The translations under genes were made by a program, and so were the position numbers. 41,708 nucleotides of DNA from an uncultured Roseiarcus sp. (GTDB lineage: Bacteria; Pseudomonadota; Alphaproteobacteria; Rhizobiales; Beijerinckiaceae): NCBI GenBank assembly GCA_945957375.1, contig CAMFKX010000011.1:1-41708 (forward strand). The letters run 5' to 3'. A model generated the notes under the pieces. The model saw only the letters and a program-made list of their open reading frames with translations, searched no databases and had not been told where the DNA came from. This document shows positions 1 to 11,551 of this stretch, one piece after another; position 1 is the first letter of the stretch, and each line of letters starts with the position of its first letter.

Positions 1-4
1 CGCC

Positions 5-440
5 CTGTAGCCGCGCTCGCTGAGCGCGGCGGCGCGGTCGTCGACCGCGCCTACAGCAGCGCCCGGCGCGGTCGACCCGCCGCGGCTGTCCTTCGGGCCT
101 CTCGGCGGCGTTGTTCGGGGCGTGACGCCCTGTAGCCGCGCTCGCTGAGCGCGGCGGGGCGCGGTCAACGACCGCGCCTACAGCAGCGCCCGGCGCGGTC
201 AACCCCTCGCGGCTGTCCTTCGGGCCTGTCGGCGGCGTTTTTCGGGGCGCCCTGTAGCCGCGCTCGCTGAGCGCGGCGGCGCGGTCGTCGACCGCGCCTA
301 CAACGCGCGGGCGCGGTCAACCCGCCGCGGCTGTCCTTCGGGCCTGTCGGCGGCGGTAGCCGCGCTCGCTGAGCGCGGCGGCGCGGTCGTCGACCGCGCC
401 TACAACGCGGGCGGCGCGGTCAACGACTGCGCCTACAACG
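5..440. repeat. Tandem array of TGTAG/CTACA dumbbell palindromes
   Basis: Three complete copies (5-56, 130-183, 252-302), a fourth lacking its first base (356-404) and a degenerate fragment (about 411-440). Each copy runs TGTAG, a hairpin GCCGCGCTC/GAGCGCGGC, a second hairpin GGCGCGGTC/GACCGCGCC, then CTACA, so the ends also pair. The copies are separated by a related spacer containing GGCTGTCCTTCGGGCCTGTC, giving a tandem period of about 104-125 bases. A diverged copy lies at 16399-16470. The structure resembles REP/BIME-type intergenic palindromes. No gene is seen in bases 1-481; open frames here are by-products of high GC. Confidence 0.85.
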
Positions 441-481
441 CGCCCGACGCGGTCCGCGCCCGGGAATCCGCCCCGGCTGCC

Positions 482-802
482 TCAAAACGGCATCGGCACG
501 AAGAAGCAGTAGACGCCGGACTGCGTGGTCCCGCTCTTGTTGTCCTTGTAGAAAATCCAGTACTCGCCGTCCTGGCTCGGCTGCGCGTCCGCCGCGGCGA
601 CCTTGCCGTAGTAGCCGTCGACTTCGTACCAGTCCTCCGAAACCCGGTGGACCTGCTCGGGGCGCAGATGGTGCGCGTCGGCCGCCGTGCAGCAGGCCTC
701 CTTGATCCATTTGGGGATCGCGGCGCCGTTTGCCCATTGCTCATGGGCCTCAGCCGCGCCGAACGTCAGCAGCGATACGATGATGGACGCCGTGATCCGC
801 AT
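482..802 (-). CDS. Small secreted protein of unknown function
   Basis: This encodes 106 residues. The start is ATG at 802 because GGGGGAG lies just upstream and the protein then begins with a clean Sec signal peptide ([19 protein letters not shown], predicted cut before HEQW). A longer frame to 832 would put ten residues before the signal. The mature part is about 87 residues, rich in Trp and Tyr, with a CC pair near its start ([11 protein letters not shown]) and a further Cys close to the C-terminus ([11 protein letters not shown]), which may form disulfides in the periplasm. I do not recognise a named domain with certainty; similar short secreted proteins are common in Hyphomicrobiales. It is divergent from purM, with about 220 non-coding bases between them. 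Confidence 0.75.
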   Translation of the reverse strand: MRITASIIVSLLTFGAAEAHEQWANGAAIPKWIKEACCTAADAHHLRPEQVHRVSEDWYEVDGYYGKVAAADAQPSQDGEYWIFYKDNKSGTTQSGVYCFFVPMPF

Positions 803-1025
803 CGAGCTCTCCCCCAAAACTCGTGAACCCAATTGCCAAGCCCGGGGCCGTCTCCCGTTCCCGCGGCCATTTCGCCTGAAATCCGCCGCATGCGCAAGGG
901 GGCGGCGGCGGCGCGGAAAAAGCGCCGCCCGACCGCCCCGGGACGCCGCCTCGCGCCGAGTCTTGCTTGCGCCCCGCCGGCCTACGGACTACGCCGTCAC
1001 CCCAGTCTGGTTCCCGGAGCCGCAC

Positions 1026-2090
1026 GTGTCCGACAGCCGCAAGCCCCTGACCTACGCCGACGCCGGCGTCGACATCGACGCCGGCAATCGCCTCGTCGAC
1101 CGGATCAAGCCGCTCGCGCGCATGACCCGCCGGCCGGGCGCCGACGCCGAGCTCGGCGGCTTCGGCGGCCTGTTCGATCTCAAGGCGGCCGGCTTTACCG
1201 ATCCGATCCTGGTCGCCGCCAACGACGGCGTCGGCACCAAGGTGAAGATCGCGATCGAGAGCGGGATCTTTCACACGATCGGGATCGACCTCGTCGCCAT
1301 GTGCGTCAACGACATCGTCGTCCAGGGGGCCGAGCCGCTGCTGTTCCTCGATTATTTCGCCTCCGGCCGGCTCGACGAAAGCGTCGCCGCAGCGGTGGTC
1401 AAGGGCATCGCCGAGGGCTGCGCCGAATCGGGCTGCGCCCTGATCGGCGGCGAGACCGCCGAGATGCCCGGGCTCTACGCGGACGGCGACTTCGACCTCG
1501 CCGGCTTCGCCGTCGGGGCGGCGGAGCGCGGGACGCTGTTGCCGCGCGCCGGGCTCAAGGCCGGCGACGCCGTGTTCGGCCTGCCGTCCTCGGGCGTCCA
1601 TTCCAACGGCTATTCGCTGGTGCGCCGGATCGCGGCGCGCTCCGGCCTCGCCTGGGACGCGCCGGCGCCGTTCGCGCCCGGGCGCTCGCTCGCCGAGGCG
1701 CTGCTGACGCCGACCCGCCTCTATGTCAAGCCGCTGCTGCGCGTGCTGAAGGCGACGCAGGGCGTGCTCGCGCTCGCCCACATCACCGGCGGCGGCTGGC
1801 CCGACAACCTGCCGCGCGTGCTCCCGGACGGACTCGCGGTCGACCTCGACCTTTCCGCCTTCGCCCCGCCGCCAGTGTTTTCCTGGCTCGCGGCGGCCGG
1901 CGGCGTGCTGGAGGCGGAGATGCTGCGCACCTTCAACTGCGGCTTCGGCATGGCGGTGTTCGCGTCCGCGGCGCATGAAACCGAGACCAAGGCGGCGCTC
2001 GACGCGGCCGGGCTCGCGCCGACGCTGATCGGACGGCTGAAAGCCTCGGACGGCCCGCGGGTCGCCATGCACGGGGCGCTCGCGCTATGA
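1026..2090 (+). CDS. purM: Phosphoribosylformylglycinamidine cyclo-ligase (AIR synthetase)
   Basis: PurM closes the imidazole ring of FGAM to give AIR with ATP, in cytoplasmic purine synthesis. The 354-residue protein has the usual family length. Visible motifs are the N-terminal Gly-rich loop ([11 protein letters not shown], residues 42-52), the ATP-binding DGVGTK (67-72), and GGETAEMPG in the middle. The start is GTG at 1026 ([14 protein letters not shown]), with GGAG 6-8 bases upstream; the open frame continues to 687, but the upstream translation is low-quality Arg/Ala/Pro sequence. The stop overlaps the purN start (ATGA), so the two are translationally coupled. Confidence 0.97.
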   Translation: MSDSRKPLTYADAGVDIDAGNRLVDRIKPLARMTRRPGADAELGGFGGLFDLKAAGFTDPILVAANDGVGTKVKIAIESGIFHTIGIDLVAMCVNDIVVQGAEPLLFLDYFASGRLDESVAAAVVKGIAEGCAESGCALIGGETAEMPGLYADGDFDLAGFAVGAAERGTLLPRAGLKAGDAVFGLPSSGVHSNGYSLVRRIAARSGLAWDAPAPFAPGRSLAEALLTPTRLYVKPLLRVLKATQGVLALAHITGGGWPDNLPRVLPDGLAVDLDLSAFAPPPVFSWLAAAGGVLEAEMLRTFNCGFGMAVFASAAHETETKAALDAAGLAPTLIGRLKASDGPRVAMHGALAL

Positions 2091-2671
2091 CCAGCCGGGT
2101 GCGCGCCGGCGTCCTGATCTCCGGGCGCGGCTCCAACATGACCGCGCTGATCGACGCCGCGCGCGGCGCGGATTTTCCCGCTCGCGTCGCGCTGGTCCTG
2201 TCCGACAAGCCCGAGGCGGCGGGGCTCGCGACGGCGCGCGCGGCGGGCGTCGCGGCGCAGGCGCTTCCCTACCGGGACTATGCCGGCAAGCCGGCGTTCG
2301 AGGCGGCGATGACCGCGGCGCTGGAGGCGGCCGGCGTCGAGATCGTCTGCCTCGCCGGCTTCATGCGCATCCTGAGCGCGGATTTCGTCGAGCGCTGGCG
2401 CGGCCGGATTCTCAACATCCATCCCTCGCTGCTGCCCGACCTCAAGGGGCTGCACACCCACGAGCGGGCGCTCGCCGAGGCGCGGGCCGAACACGGCTGC
2501 ACCGTCCATTTCGTCACCGCCGACCTTGACGCGGGGCCGATCGTGGCGCAGGCGCGCGTGGCGGTGCGGCCGGACGACGACGCCGACCGCCTCGCCGCGC
2601 GGGTGCTCGTCGAGGAGCACCGCATCTATCCGAAGGCGCTGGCGACGGTCGCGCGCGCGTTGCGCCTCTGA
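2087..2671 (+). CDS. purN: Phosphoribosylglycinamide formyltransferase
   Basis: PurN transfers a formyl group from 10-formyltetrahydrofolate to GAR. The 194 residues show the phosphate-binding GRGSNM loop (about 13-18) and the catalytic signature NIHPSLLP (Asn110, His112), followed by the conserved Asp region in [10 protein letters not shown]. The ATG overlaps the purM stop by four bases, the usual alphaproteobacterial purM-purN pair. Nothing is unusual. The gap to the next gene is 62 bases. Confidence 0.97.
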   Translation: MTSRVRAGVLISGRGSNMTALIDAARGADFPARVALVLSDKPEAAGLATARAAGVAAQALPYRDYAGKPAFEAAMTAALEAAGVEIVCLAGFMRILSADFVERWRGRILNIHPSLLPDLKGLHTHERALAEARAEHGCTVHFVTADLDAGPIVAQARVAVRPDDDADRLAARVLVEEHRIYPKALATVARALRL

Positions 2672-2733
2672 CGGGGGCTTGGCGCGGCGCGCGAAACGAT
2701 TCATGATCGCTCGTTGAAGATTGGGAGATTTCG

Positions 2734-4932
2734 GTGACGCAGGGCGTTGCGACCAGGACTGTCGAGCCTCGGATTGACGCTGCGCCGCCGGACCCGCCGA
2801 AGCCTTCCCCCCTCCAGTCCGCCCCGGAGCGATTCATCAATCGCGAGCTGTCGTGGCTCGAATTCAATCGCCGCGTCCTCGAAGAGGCGGCGAACCCGAA
2901 TCATCCGCTGCTCGAGCGCCTGCGCTTCCTGTCGATCTCGGCCAACAACCTCGACGAGTTCTTCATGGTCCGCGTCGCCGGCCTCGTCGGGCAGGTGCTG
3001 TCCGACGTCGTCGAGATCTCCGAGGACGGCCTGACGCCGGCCGAACAGCTCGAACGGATCGGCGAGCGGGTCGCCACGCTGGTCGCCTCGCAGCAGGACC
3101 GCTGGCGGGCGCTGCGCAAGGAATTGATCGGCGCCGGGGTGGTTCTCCTCGACGTCGCCGACCTCACCCGGCGCGAGCGCGACTGGCTGCAGGAGCATTT
3201 CCTCCAGCACGTTTTCCCGATCCTGACGCCGCTCGCGGTCGATCCGGCGCATCCGTTCCCGTTCATCCCCAATCTCGGCTTCACCCTCGCGCTCGAACTG
3301 CTCAATCCGGAAGACGGGCGGACGATGAACGCGCTGGTGCGTCTGCCGAGCAGCGTCGAGCGCTTCGTGCGCCTGCCGGACGGTCCGACCGGGCTCACGG
3401 CGCGTTACGTCACGCTCGACCGGCTGGTGGTCGCCTTCATCGGGCTGCTGTTTCCCGGCTTTGAAGTGCTCGGCGAAGGCGCGTTCCGGGTGATTCGCGA
3501 CAGCGACCTCGAAGTCGAGGAGGAGGCGGAGGACCTGGTCCGTCTGTTCGAGAGCGCGCTCAAGCGCCGCCGGCGCGGCTCGGTCATCCGCCTCGAGATC
3601 GAGGCGACCATGCCCGAATCGCTGCAGGCTTTCGTCGCCGGCGACGTCGACGTGGTGCCGTCGGGCATCGTGCAGATCGAGGGCATGCTGGCGCTTAACG
3701 ACCTGTCGCAGCTCGTCGCCATCGACCGGCCCGAGCTGAAGTTCCCGCCCTACAATCCCCGGTTTCCCGAACGGGTGAAGGAGCACGGCGGCGACTGCTT
3801 CGCTGCGATCCGCCAGAAGGACCTGGTCGTCCATCACCCTTACGAATCGTTCGACGTCGTCGTGCAGTTCCTCAACCAGGCGGCGCGCGATCCCAACGTC
3901 GTCGCGATCAAGCAGACGCTCTACCGCACCTCGGTCAACAGCCCGATCGTGCGCGCGCTGGTCGAGGCCGCCGAAATGGGCAAGTCGGTGACGGCGCTGG
4001 TCGAGCTCAAGGCGCGTTTCGACGAGGAGGCCAACATCCGCCTCGCCCGCGACCTCGAACGCGCCGGCGCCCAGGTCGTCTACGGCTTCATCGAACTCAA
4101 AACCCACGCCAAGCTGTCGATGGTGGTGCGCCGCGAGAGCGGAGCGCTGGTCACCTACTGCCATCTCGGAACCGGCAACTATCACCCGGTCACGGCGAGG
4201 ATCTACACCGACATCTCGCTCTTCACCGCGGAGCCGGCGATCGGCCGCGACGTCGCCAAGATTTTCAACTTCATCACCGGCTACGCCGAGCCCGACGGGC
4301 TCGAGCAGATGGCGATCTCGCCGATCACGCTGAAGACCACGCTGCTCGCCTGCATCGCCGACGAGATCGCGCATGCGGGGCGCGGCAAGCCGACGCGGAT
4401 CTGGATCAAGTGCAACGCCCTGGTCGATCCGGAGATCATCGACGCGCTCTACGCCGCGGGCCGGGCGGGCGTGCCGGTCGACATCGTCGCGCGCGGCATC
4501 TGCTGCCTGCGGCCCGGAGTGCCGGGCCTGTCGGAGAATATCCGGGTGAAATCGATCGTCGGACGGTTTCTCGAGCACGCCCGCATCTACGCCTTCGGCG
4601 CCGGCCACGGCCTGCCCAATCACAAGGCGCGCGTGTTCATCTCCTCGGCCGACCTCATGCCGCGCAATCTCGACCGGCGGGTCGAGGCGCTGGTGCCGAT
4701 CCTCAACCCGACCGTGCACGAACAGGTGCTGAACCAGATCATGGAGGCGAACCTGCGCGATAACGAGCAGAGCTTCCGCATCCTGCCCGACGGGACGAGC
4801 ATCCGCATGACGCGCGCGGAGGGCGAGGAGCCGTTCAACGCGCACAAGTTCTTCCAGACCAATCCGAGCCTGTCCGGACGCGGACAGGCGATGGCCGATC
4901 CGTTCCCGGTGGCGCAGCGCGGGCGAGCCTGA
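2734..4932 (+). CDS. ppk1: Polyphosphate kinase 1
   Basis: PPK1 reversibly makes long-chain polyphosphate from ATP. The protein has 732 residues; PPK1 enzymes are usually about 690-730. The head domain starts at about residue 32 ([19 protein letters not shown]). The phospholipase-D-like catalytic part carries the two family histidines: His458 in ELKTHAKLS, which should be the autophosphorylated residue, and His630 in [13 protein letters not shown]. The start is GTG at 2734 with GGGAG seven bases upstream; the first 30 residues are a Pro-rich leader. It is followed 46 bases later by ppx, so synthesis and breakdown of polyphosphate are probably co-transcribed. Confidence 0.97.
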   Translation: MTQGVATRTVEPRIDAAPPDPPKPSPLQSAPERFINRELSWLEFNRRVLEEAANPNHPLLERLRFLSISANNLDEFFMVRVAGLVGQVLSDVVEISEDGLTPAEQLERIGERVATLVASQQDRWRALRKELIGAGVVLLDVADLTRRERDWLQEHFLQHVFPILTPLAVDPAHPFPFIPNLGFTLALELLNPEDGRTMNALVRLPSSVERFVRLPDGPTGLTARYVTLDRLVVAFIGLLFPGFEVLGEGAFRVIRDSDLEVEEEAEDLVRLFESALKRRRRGSVIRLEIEATMPESLQAFVAGDVDVVPSGIVQIEGMLALNDLSQLVAIDRPELKFPPYNPRFPERVKEHGGDCFAAIRQKDLVVHHPYESFDVVVQFLNQAARDPNVVAIKQTLYRTSVNSPIVRALVEAAEMGKSVTALVELKARFDEEANIRLARDLERAGAQVVYGFIELKTHAKLSMVVRRESGALVTYCHLGTGNYHPVTARIYTDISLFTAEPAIGRDVAKIFNFITGYAEPDGLEQMAISPITLKTTLLACIADEIAHAGRGKPTRIWIKCNALVDPEIIDALYAAGRAGVPVDIVARGICCLRPGVPGLSENIRVKSIVGRFLEHARIYAFGAGHGLPNHKARVFISSADLMPRNLDRRVEALVPILNPTVHEQVLNQIMEANLRDNEQSFRILPDGTSIRMTRAEGEEPFNAHKFFQTNPSLSGRGQAMADPFPVAQRGRA

Positions 4933-4978
4933 TAAACGGCCCGCGTGTTCGACGAGGCAAGTTCCGGCGGGGTCGCGG

Positions 4979-6487
4979 ATGTCGGAGGATAAGGCGCAGG
5001 GTCGTCTGCCCGGGACGCCGGTCGCGATCGTGGACATCGGCTCGAATTCGGTCCGCCTCGTCGCCTATGAATCGCACTCCCGGGCGCCGACGCCGACCTT
5101 CAACGAGAAGGCCTTGTGCGGCCTCGGGCGCGGCGTCGCCACCACCGGCCTCCTGCCGGAGGATGCGGTCGCCAAGGCGCTCGCCGCTTTGCAGCGGTTC
5201 CGGGTGCTGTGCGACACCATGGGGATTTCCGACGTGCGCGGCATCGCCACCGCGGCGGTGCGCGACGCGGCGAACGGGCCGCAATTTCTCGCGCTCGCCG
5301 AGCGCGCCATCGGACGCGAGATCGCGCTGCTCAGCGGGACGCAGGAGGCGCGCTACGCGGCGCTCGGCGTCGCCAGTTCGATCCACCGCGCGGACGGCGT
5401 GGTCGGCGATCTCGGCGGCGGCTCGCTCGAACTGACCGACGTGCGCCAGGGAACGGCGGGGTCGGGACTGACGCTGCCGCTCGGCGGCCTGTCGCTGATG
5501 GACCTTTCCGAGCGGTCGCCGAAGAAGGCGGCCAGGATCGTCCGGGAGACGCTCGCGGGCGTGAAGATGTTGCAGGGCCTGCCGGGACGCACTTTCTATG
5601 CGGTCGGCGGCACCTGGCGCGCGTTGGCGCGGCTGCACATGCGCCAGCGCCAGTACCCGATGAACGTGATGCACAATTACGTCATTCCGACCGCCGACGC
5701 GGTGGAATTCGCGCGGCTGGTCGAACGGGTCGAAGTCGACGCCTTGATGGCGATCGAAGCGGTCTCGGCGCAGCGCCGCCCGCTGCTCGCCTACGGCGCC
5801 GCGGTGCTGGAGGAGATCATCCGGGTCGCGGCGCCGAAGGAGATCGTGGTTTCGGCGCTCGGCGTCCGCGAAGGCCTGCTCTATTCCCAGCTTCCCCCGG
5901 AGGCGCAGGCCGAGGATCCGCTGATCGTCTCGGCGCAGGAATTCAACCGCCTGCGCGCGCGTGCGCCCGGCCACGCCGAAGAATTGTACGAATGGACGTC
6001 GCGGCTGATGCAATCGTCGCATCTGGCCGAGGACGAGCAGGATCGCCGCCTGCGCCGCGCCGTCTGCCTGTTGTCCGATATTTCCTGGCGCGCCCATCCC
6101 GACTATCGCGGAACTCAGGCCTACGACCTCGTCGCCAACGCCGCCTTCATCGGCATCGATCATCCGTCGCGCGCGTTTCTCGCCCTCGCCGCCGCCTATC
6201 GTCACCTGTCGAACGAGGATTTCGTCACCCCGCAGTCGCGCGCCCTGGTCAGCGCGCGCCAGCTCGACCGGGCGCGGATTCTCGGCGGCGCGATGCGGGT
6301 CGCCTACAACATCTCGGCCGCCATGCCCGGCGTTCTGCCGCGCGCCCCGATGACCTGCGAGAAGGGCCGGATCGTGCTGAGGCTTCCCGCCGATCTCGCG
6401 CCGCTCAGCAGCGACCGGCTTCAGTCGCGCATGCGACAATTCGCCCGCCTGATCGGCGGCGACCCGGAAATCCGGGCGTCGATGTAG
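4979..6487 (+). CDS. ppx: Exopolyphosphatase / guanosine pentaphosphatase (Ppx/GppA)
   Basis: This is an ASKHA-fold hydrolase that removes terminal phosphates from polyphosphate, and in some members hydrolyses pppGpp. The 502 residues open with the phosphate-1 loop IVDIGSNSVRLVAYE (about 19-33) and have the second loop GDLGGGSLEL near residue 143. The C-terminal part (about 330-500) is the helical HD-like extension found in long Ppx proteins. ATG at 4979 is preceded by a weak GGCGGGG site. The ppk-ppx order is common in alphaproteobacteria. Whether it prefers polyphosphate or pppGpp cannot be told from sequence. Confidence 0.94.
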   Translation: MSEDKAQGRLPGTPVAIVDIGSNSVRLVAYESHSRAPTPTFNEKALCGLGRGVATTGLLPEDAVAKALAALQRFRVLCDTMGISDVRGIATAAVRDAANGPQFLALAERAIGREIALLSGTQEARYAALGVASSIHRADGVVGDLGGGSLELTDVRQGTAGSGLTLPLGGLSLMDLSERSPKKAARIVRETLAGVKMLQGLPGRTFYAVGGTWRALARLHMRQRQYPMNVMHNYVIPTADAVEFARLVERVEVDALMAIEAVSAQRRPLLAYGAAVLEEIIRVAAPKEIVVSALGVREGLLYSQLPPEAQAEDPLIVSAQEFNRLRARAPGHAEELYEWTSRLMQSSHLAEDEQDRRLRRAVCLLSDISWRAHPDYRGTQAYDLVANAAFIGIDHPSRAFLALAAAYRHLSNEDFVTPQSRALVSARQLDRARILGGAMRVAYNISAAMPGVLPRAPMTCEKGRIVLRLPADLAPLSSDRLQSRMRQFARLIGGDPEIRASM

Positions 6488-6611
6488 ATTCGGCCCGGTT
6501 CGTCCGGCGATCGAATCGGTACGGCGCGCGTCGCGAGCCTGTTCTCGCTCCTGCGCCCGGCGCGTCGGCCGGAGTCGCGTCGCCAGGGCGGCTGTTATCG
6601 TTTAGGCTGAT

Positions 6612-6640
6612 TTGCAAACGGCGCTCGATAGGCCCATATT
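6612..6640 (+). promoter_or_regulatory. Candidate sigma-70 promoter of the suf operon
   Basis: TTGCAA (6612-6617) and CATATT (6635-6640) are spaced by 17 bases in the only AT-richer part of the 238-base gap before sufB. Each hexamer matches the consensus at four positions. Transcription would start near 6647, giving a leader of about 80 bases. I saw no convincing IscR or Irr box. Confidence 0.35.
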
Positions 6641-6645
6641 CCGGG

Positions 6646-6705
6646 TGCTCCGCCCGACGCCATCCGGACGGAGCATGACCCCCACCGGCGGTCCTTGAAA
6701 CCGCC
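6646..6705 (+). promoter_or_regulatory. Two hairpins in the sufB leader
   Basis: Two short stem-loops follow one another before the sufB ribosome-binding site. TGCTCCG (6646-6652) pairs with CGGAGCA (6669-6675), and GGCGGT pairs with ACCGCC around a seven-base loop at 6687-6705. Neither is followed by a T-run, so they are not simple terminators. A role in leader structure is possible but unproven; GC-rich DNA gives such stems by chance. Confidence 0.25.
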
Positions 6706-6725
6706 AAGGCGAGGAGAAGTCGGTT

Positions 6726-8195
<1,470 letters not shown>

Positions 8196-8242
8196 CCGCG
8201 CTTCCTGTCCGCTCCGCTCTCCCGATCTAAGGCTCGTCCCCC

Positions 8243-9023
8243 ATGCTCGAAATCAAGAACCTCCACGTCTCCATTCACGGCAAGCCGATCCTCGACGGCC
8301 TCAGCCTGACCGTGAACTCCGGCGAGGTCGCCGCCATCATGGGGCCGAACGGCTCCGGCAAGTCGACGCTCTCCTATGTCATCGCCGGCAAGCCGGACTA
8401 CGAAGTGACCTCGGGCGAGATCCTGCTCGACGGCGAGAACCTGCTGGCGCTGCCGGCCGACGAGCGCGCGCGCAAGGGCGTGTTCCTCGCCTTCCAGTAT
8501 CCGATCGAGATTCCCGGCGTCGCGACGATGACCTTCCTCAAGGCGTCGCTCAACGCGCAGCGGCGCGCCCGCGGCGAAGCCGACCTGACCACGCCCGAGT
8601 TCATGCGCCGGGTGCGCGAGGCCTCGCAGCGCCTCAAGGTCGATCAGGAGATGCTGCGCCGCCCGCTCAACGTCGGCTTCTCCGGCGGCGAGAAGAAGCG
8701 CATCGAGATCCTGCAGATGACGCTGCTCGAGCCGAGCTTCGGCGTGCTCGACGAGACCGATTCGGGGCTCGACATCGACGCGCTCCGCATCGTCTCCGAA
8801 GGCGTCAATGCGCTGCGCAACCCGACCCGCGCCTTCCTCGTCATCACCCACTACCAGCGGCTTCTCGACTACATCAAGCCGGACGTGGTGCACGTGATGG
8901 CCAAGGGGCGGATCGTCGCCACCGGCGGGCCGGAGCTTGCGCTCGAACTCGAGAAGAACGGCTACCGCGACTACGCGGTCCAGGCCTGTCTCTTATACAC
9001 ATCTCCGAGCCCACGAGACGTAG
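8243..9023 (+). CDS. sufC: SufC ATPase; stop codon masked by an embedded adapter
   Basis: SufC is the ABC-type ATPase that drives SufBC2D. Walker [10 protein letters not shown] lies at about residues 34-42, the signature FSGGEKKR in the middle, and Walker B as [12 protein letters not shown]. As the sequence stands, the frame runs without a stop into sufD (684 residues in total). The join is an artefact: bases 8986-9019 are sequencing-adapter DNA. If those 34 bases are removed, the codon split by the insert becomes GCG and the next codon is TAG (9021-9023), giving a normal 248-residue SufC ending YAVQA. The sufD ATG then lies eight bases further on, behind AGG. The end coordinate given here is that restored stop. 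Confidence 0.93.
8986..9019 (+). other. Embedded Illumina Nextera (Tn5) adapter, assembly artefact
   Basis: Bases 8986-9004 read CTGTCTCTTATACACATCT, the 19-base hyperactive Tn5 mosaic end used in tagmentation kits. Bases 9005-9019 read CCGAGCCCACGAGAC, the Nextera Read-2 tail. Together they are the standard 34-base read-through adapter. The mosaic end is synthetic and differs from both natural Tn5 ends, so this is not a resident transposon. The following GTAGAGG (9020-9026) also matches the first seven bases of an i7 index as I remember it, so the artefact could extend slightly further; the 34-base reading is simpler because it restores the sufC stop. Confidence 0.96.
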
Positions 9024-9031
9024 AGGCGCCG

Positions 9032-10297
9032 ATGACCGCTCCCGCACCCACCCGATCGCCGGCCGAGACGACGCTCGCCGGGCAGTTCCAGGCGCTCGCC
9101 GCGCCGACGCCCGAGCGCGCCGCGGCCTTCGCCCGCTTCGCCGAGCGCGGGCTGCCGACCCGTCGGGTCGAAGCCTGGCACTATACCGACCTGCGCGCCG
9201 CGCTCGCCGACGCCGCCCCGCTCGCGCCCGCTCCCGACTCTGCGACGATCGCGGCCGCGCGGGCGCTGCTCGCCCGTCATGACGCCGCCGGCGCGCCGCG
9301 GCTGGTCACCGTCAACGGCCGGTTCGTTCCCGAACTCGGCGACGCTGCGCCCGCAGGCGTGACGGTCGCGACCCGGGAGAGCCGCGCGCTGGTCGCCGAC
9401 GACCCGATGGCGGCGCTGGTCGAAGCGATGGCGCCGGCGAGCCTCAGCCTCGAGGTCGCCGCCGGCGCGGATTCCGGCCGGATCGAGATCGTGCATGTCG
9501 CCATCGGGGACGCCGCCGTCTCCTTTTACGGCTGGCTCGAGATCAGCCTCGCCGCCGGGGCGCGCGCCGCGGTCGTCGAGACCTTCCTCGGCGCGTCGTC
9601 GGCGATGCAGCGCCATGCCGCGACCACGCTGCGGATCGCGAAGGGCGCCAAGCTCACCCATGTCGCCGTGGTCGGCGACGCGGCGCAACTGCATCTCGAG
9701 AGCCAGATCGTCGAACTGGAGGCCGAAGCCGAGCTGAACGCCTTCGGCCTCGTCTCCGGCGGCGCCCTGACGCGTCGCCAGATCTTCGCCCGTCTGGTCG
9801 GCGCCGAGGCGCGGATCGCGCTCGGCGGCCTTGCGCTGATCGACGGCGCGCGCCGCGCCGACACGACGCTGCAGGTCCTGCACGCCGCGCCGCGCGGGGT
9901 CAGCCGCGAGTTCTACCGCGCGATCGTCGCGGACGACGCGGCCGGCGTGTTCCAGGGCAAGGTGATCGTCGCGCCGGGCGCGCAGAAGACCGACGGCGCG
10001 ATGAAGTCGCAGGCGGTGCTGCTGTCGCCGCAGGCGCAGATGAACGCCAAGCCGGAACTCGAAATCTTCGCCGACGACGTGGTCTGCGGCCACGGCGCGA
10101 CCGTAGCCTCGATCGACCCGGAGATGATCTTCTATCTGCAGGCGCGCGGCATTCCGAAGCCGGACGCCGAAGCGATGCTGCTCGAAGCCTTCGGGGTCGA
10201 GGCGATCGGCCGGGTCGGGGACGAGGGGCTCGCGGAGCGGCTGCGGGCGCATCTCGCGTCCTGGCTCGCCGGACGGGGCGCGGAGTCGAGGTTATGA
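9032..10297 (+). CDS. sufD: Fe-S cluster assembly subunit SufD
   Basis: SufD is the SufB paralogue that completes SufBC2D and is needed for iron acquisition during assembly. The 421 residues contain the N-terminal helical part (about 1-120, with [17 protein letters not shown]) and the conserved C-terminal [26 protein letters not shown]; its His matches the functionally important His360 of E. coli SufD. The start is ATG at 9032, with AGG eight bases upstream. In the sequence as given it sits in frame behind sufC only because a 34-base adapter was inserted. Its stop overlaps the sufS start (ATGA). Confidence 0.96.
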   Translation: MTAPAPTRSPAETTLAGQFQALAAPTPERAAAFARFAERGLPTRRVEAWHYTDLRAALADAAPLAPAPDSATIAAARALLARHDAAGAPRLVTVNGRFVPELGDAAPAGVTVATRESRALVADDPMAALVEAMAPASLSLEVAAGADSGRIEIVHVAIGDAAVSFYGWLEISLAAGARAAVVETFLGASSAMQRHAATTLRIAKGAKLTHVAVVGDAAQLHLESQIVELEAEAELNAFGLVSGGALTRRQIFARLVGAEARIALGGLALIDGARRADTTLQVLHAAPRGVSREFYRAIVADDAAGVFQGKVIVAPGAQKTDGAMKSQAVLLSPQAQMNAKPELEIFADDVVCGHGATVASIDPEMIFYLQARGIPKPDAEAMLLEAFGVEAIGRVGDEGLAERLRAHLASWLAGRGAESRL

Positions 10298-11538
10298 ACG
10301 AGATGGTCCAGCCCCTCGCGGCCTACGACGTCGAGACGCTGCGGAAGGATTTCCCGATCCTCGCCGAGCGCCCCTACGGCAAGCCGCTCGTCTATCTCGA
10401 CAACGCCGCCTCCGCCCAGAAGCCGAAGGCGGTGCTCGACCGGCTGACCCACGCCTACGAGCACGAATACGCCAACGTGCACCGCGGCTTGCATTATCTC
10501 GCCAACGCCGCGACCGAGGCCTATGAGGCGGCGCGCGAGACGGTGCGGCGCTTTCTCAACGCCGCCTCGACCGACGAGATCATCTTCACCCGCTCGGCGA
10601 CGGAAGCGATCAACTGCGTCGCCGCGAGTTTCGGCCTCGCGCACATCGGCGAGGGCGACGAGATCGTGCTCAGCGTGATGGAGCACCACTCCAACATCGT
10701 GCCGTGGCATTTCCACCGCGAGCGCAAGGGCGCCGTGCTCAAGTGGATCGAGGTCGAAGACGACGGCTCGCTGTCGCTCGACTCGTTCGAACGGGCGCTG
10801 ACGTCGCGCACGAAAATCCTCGCGATCACCCAGATGTCGAACGTGCTCGGCACCGCGCCGCCGATCAAGGAGATGATCGCGATCGCGCATGCGCGCGGGA
10901 TCAAGGTGCTGGTCGACGGCTCGCAGGGCGCGGTCCACATGGACGTCGACGTGCGCGATCTCGACGCCGATTTCTACGTGGTGACCGGCCACAAGCTCTA
11001 CGGACCGACCGGCGTCGGCGTGCTTTACGGCAAGCGCGAACTGCTCGAGACCCTGCCGCCGTTCCTCGGCGGCGGCGAGATGATCGAGGAGGTGACGCGC
11101 GACATGGTCACCTACAACCACCCGCCGCACCGGTTCGAGGCCGGCACGCCGCCGATCGTCCAGGCGATCGGCCTCGGCGCCGCGCTCGACTATATGGAAG
11201 GCGTCGGCCGGGCGCGCATCCGGGCGCACGAGGAGGCGGTGAGCCGCTACGCCCACGAGCGGCTGTCGCGGATCAACGCGCTCAAGATCATCGGCACGGC
11301 GCCGGGCAAGGGGCCGATCCTGTCGTTCACCATGCAGGGCGCGCACGCCCACGACATCGCCACCCTGATCGACCGCTCGGGCGTCGCGGTGCGCGCCGGC
11401 ACCCATTGCGCCATGCCGCTGATGCAGCGGTTCGGCGTGACCTCGACCTGCCGGGCCTCGTTCGCCCTTTACAATACGCTCGCCGAGGTCGACGCGCTCG
11501 CGGACGCGCTCGACCGGGCCCAGAAGCTTTTCCTGTGA
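10294..11538 (+). CDS. sufS: Cysteine desulfurase SufS (class II)
   Basis: SufS takes sulfur from L-cysteine with PLP and hands it to the SUF scaffold. The 414 residues show the PLP lysine in [12 protein letters not shown] (Lys234) and the active-site cysteine in [11 protein letters not shown] (Cys372), the class II pattern that normally needs a SufE or SufU acceptor. No acceptor gene is in this window. The ATG overlaps the sufD stop, so translation is coupled. sufT follows after 13 bases with GAGGAG in between. Confidence 0.98.
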   Translation: MNEMVQPLAAYDVETLRKDFPILAERPYGKPLVYLDNAASAQKPKAVLDRLTHAYEHEYANVHRGLHYLANAATEAYEAARETVRRFLNAASTDEIIFTRSATEAINCVAASFGLAHIGEGDEIVLSVMEHHSNIVPWHFHRERKGAVLKWIEVEDDGSLSLDSFERALTSRTKILAITQMSNVLGTAPPIKEMIAIAHARGIKVLVDGSQGAVHMDVDVRDLDADFYVVTGHKLYGPTGVGVLYGKRELLETLPPFLGGGEMIEEVTRDMVTYNHPPHRFEAGTPPIVQAIGLGAALDYMEGVGRARIRAHEEAVSRYAHERLSRINALKIIGTAPGKGPILSFTMQGAHAHDIATLIDRSGVAVRAGTHCAMPLMQRFGVTSTCRASFALYNTLAEVDALADALDRAQKLFL

Positions 11539-11551
11539 GGAGACACGCGGC

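Noticed and set aside
1-440. CRISPR array
   Set aside because: The units are unequal, the spacers are copies of one another, and each unit is a double hairpin; no cas genes are near.
687-1025. N-terminal extension of purM from 687
   Set aside because: PurM homology begins at the GTG at 1026, which has its own ribosome-binding site; the upstream part is Arg/Pro-rich and overlaps the secreted-protein gene.
2701-5037. Long minus-strand frames opposite ppk (778 residues) and opposite ppx, sufB and gyrB
   Set aside because: They mirror the codon bias of well-recognised plus-strand genes, have Arg/Asp/His-rich low-quality translations and match no family.
8986-9004. Resident Tn5 or IS50 end
   Set aside because: The 19 bases are the synthetic mosaic end, not the natural outside or inside end, and the following 15 bases are an Illumina tail; no transposase gene is present.
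8243-10297. A genuine SufC-SufD fusion protein of 684 residues
   Set aside because: The linker is coded by a 34-base Nextera adapter, and its removal restores the sufC stop and a normal sufD start.
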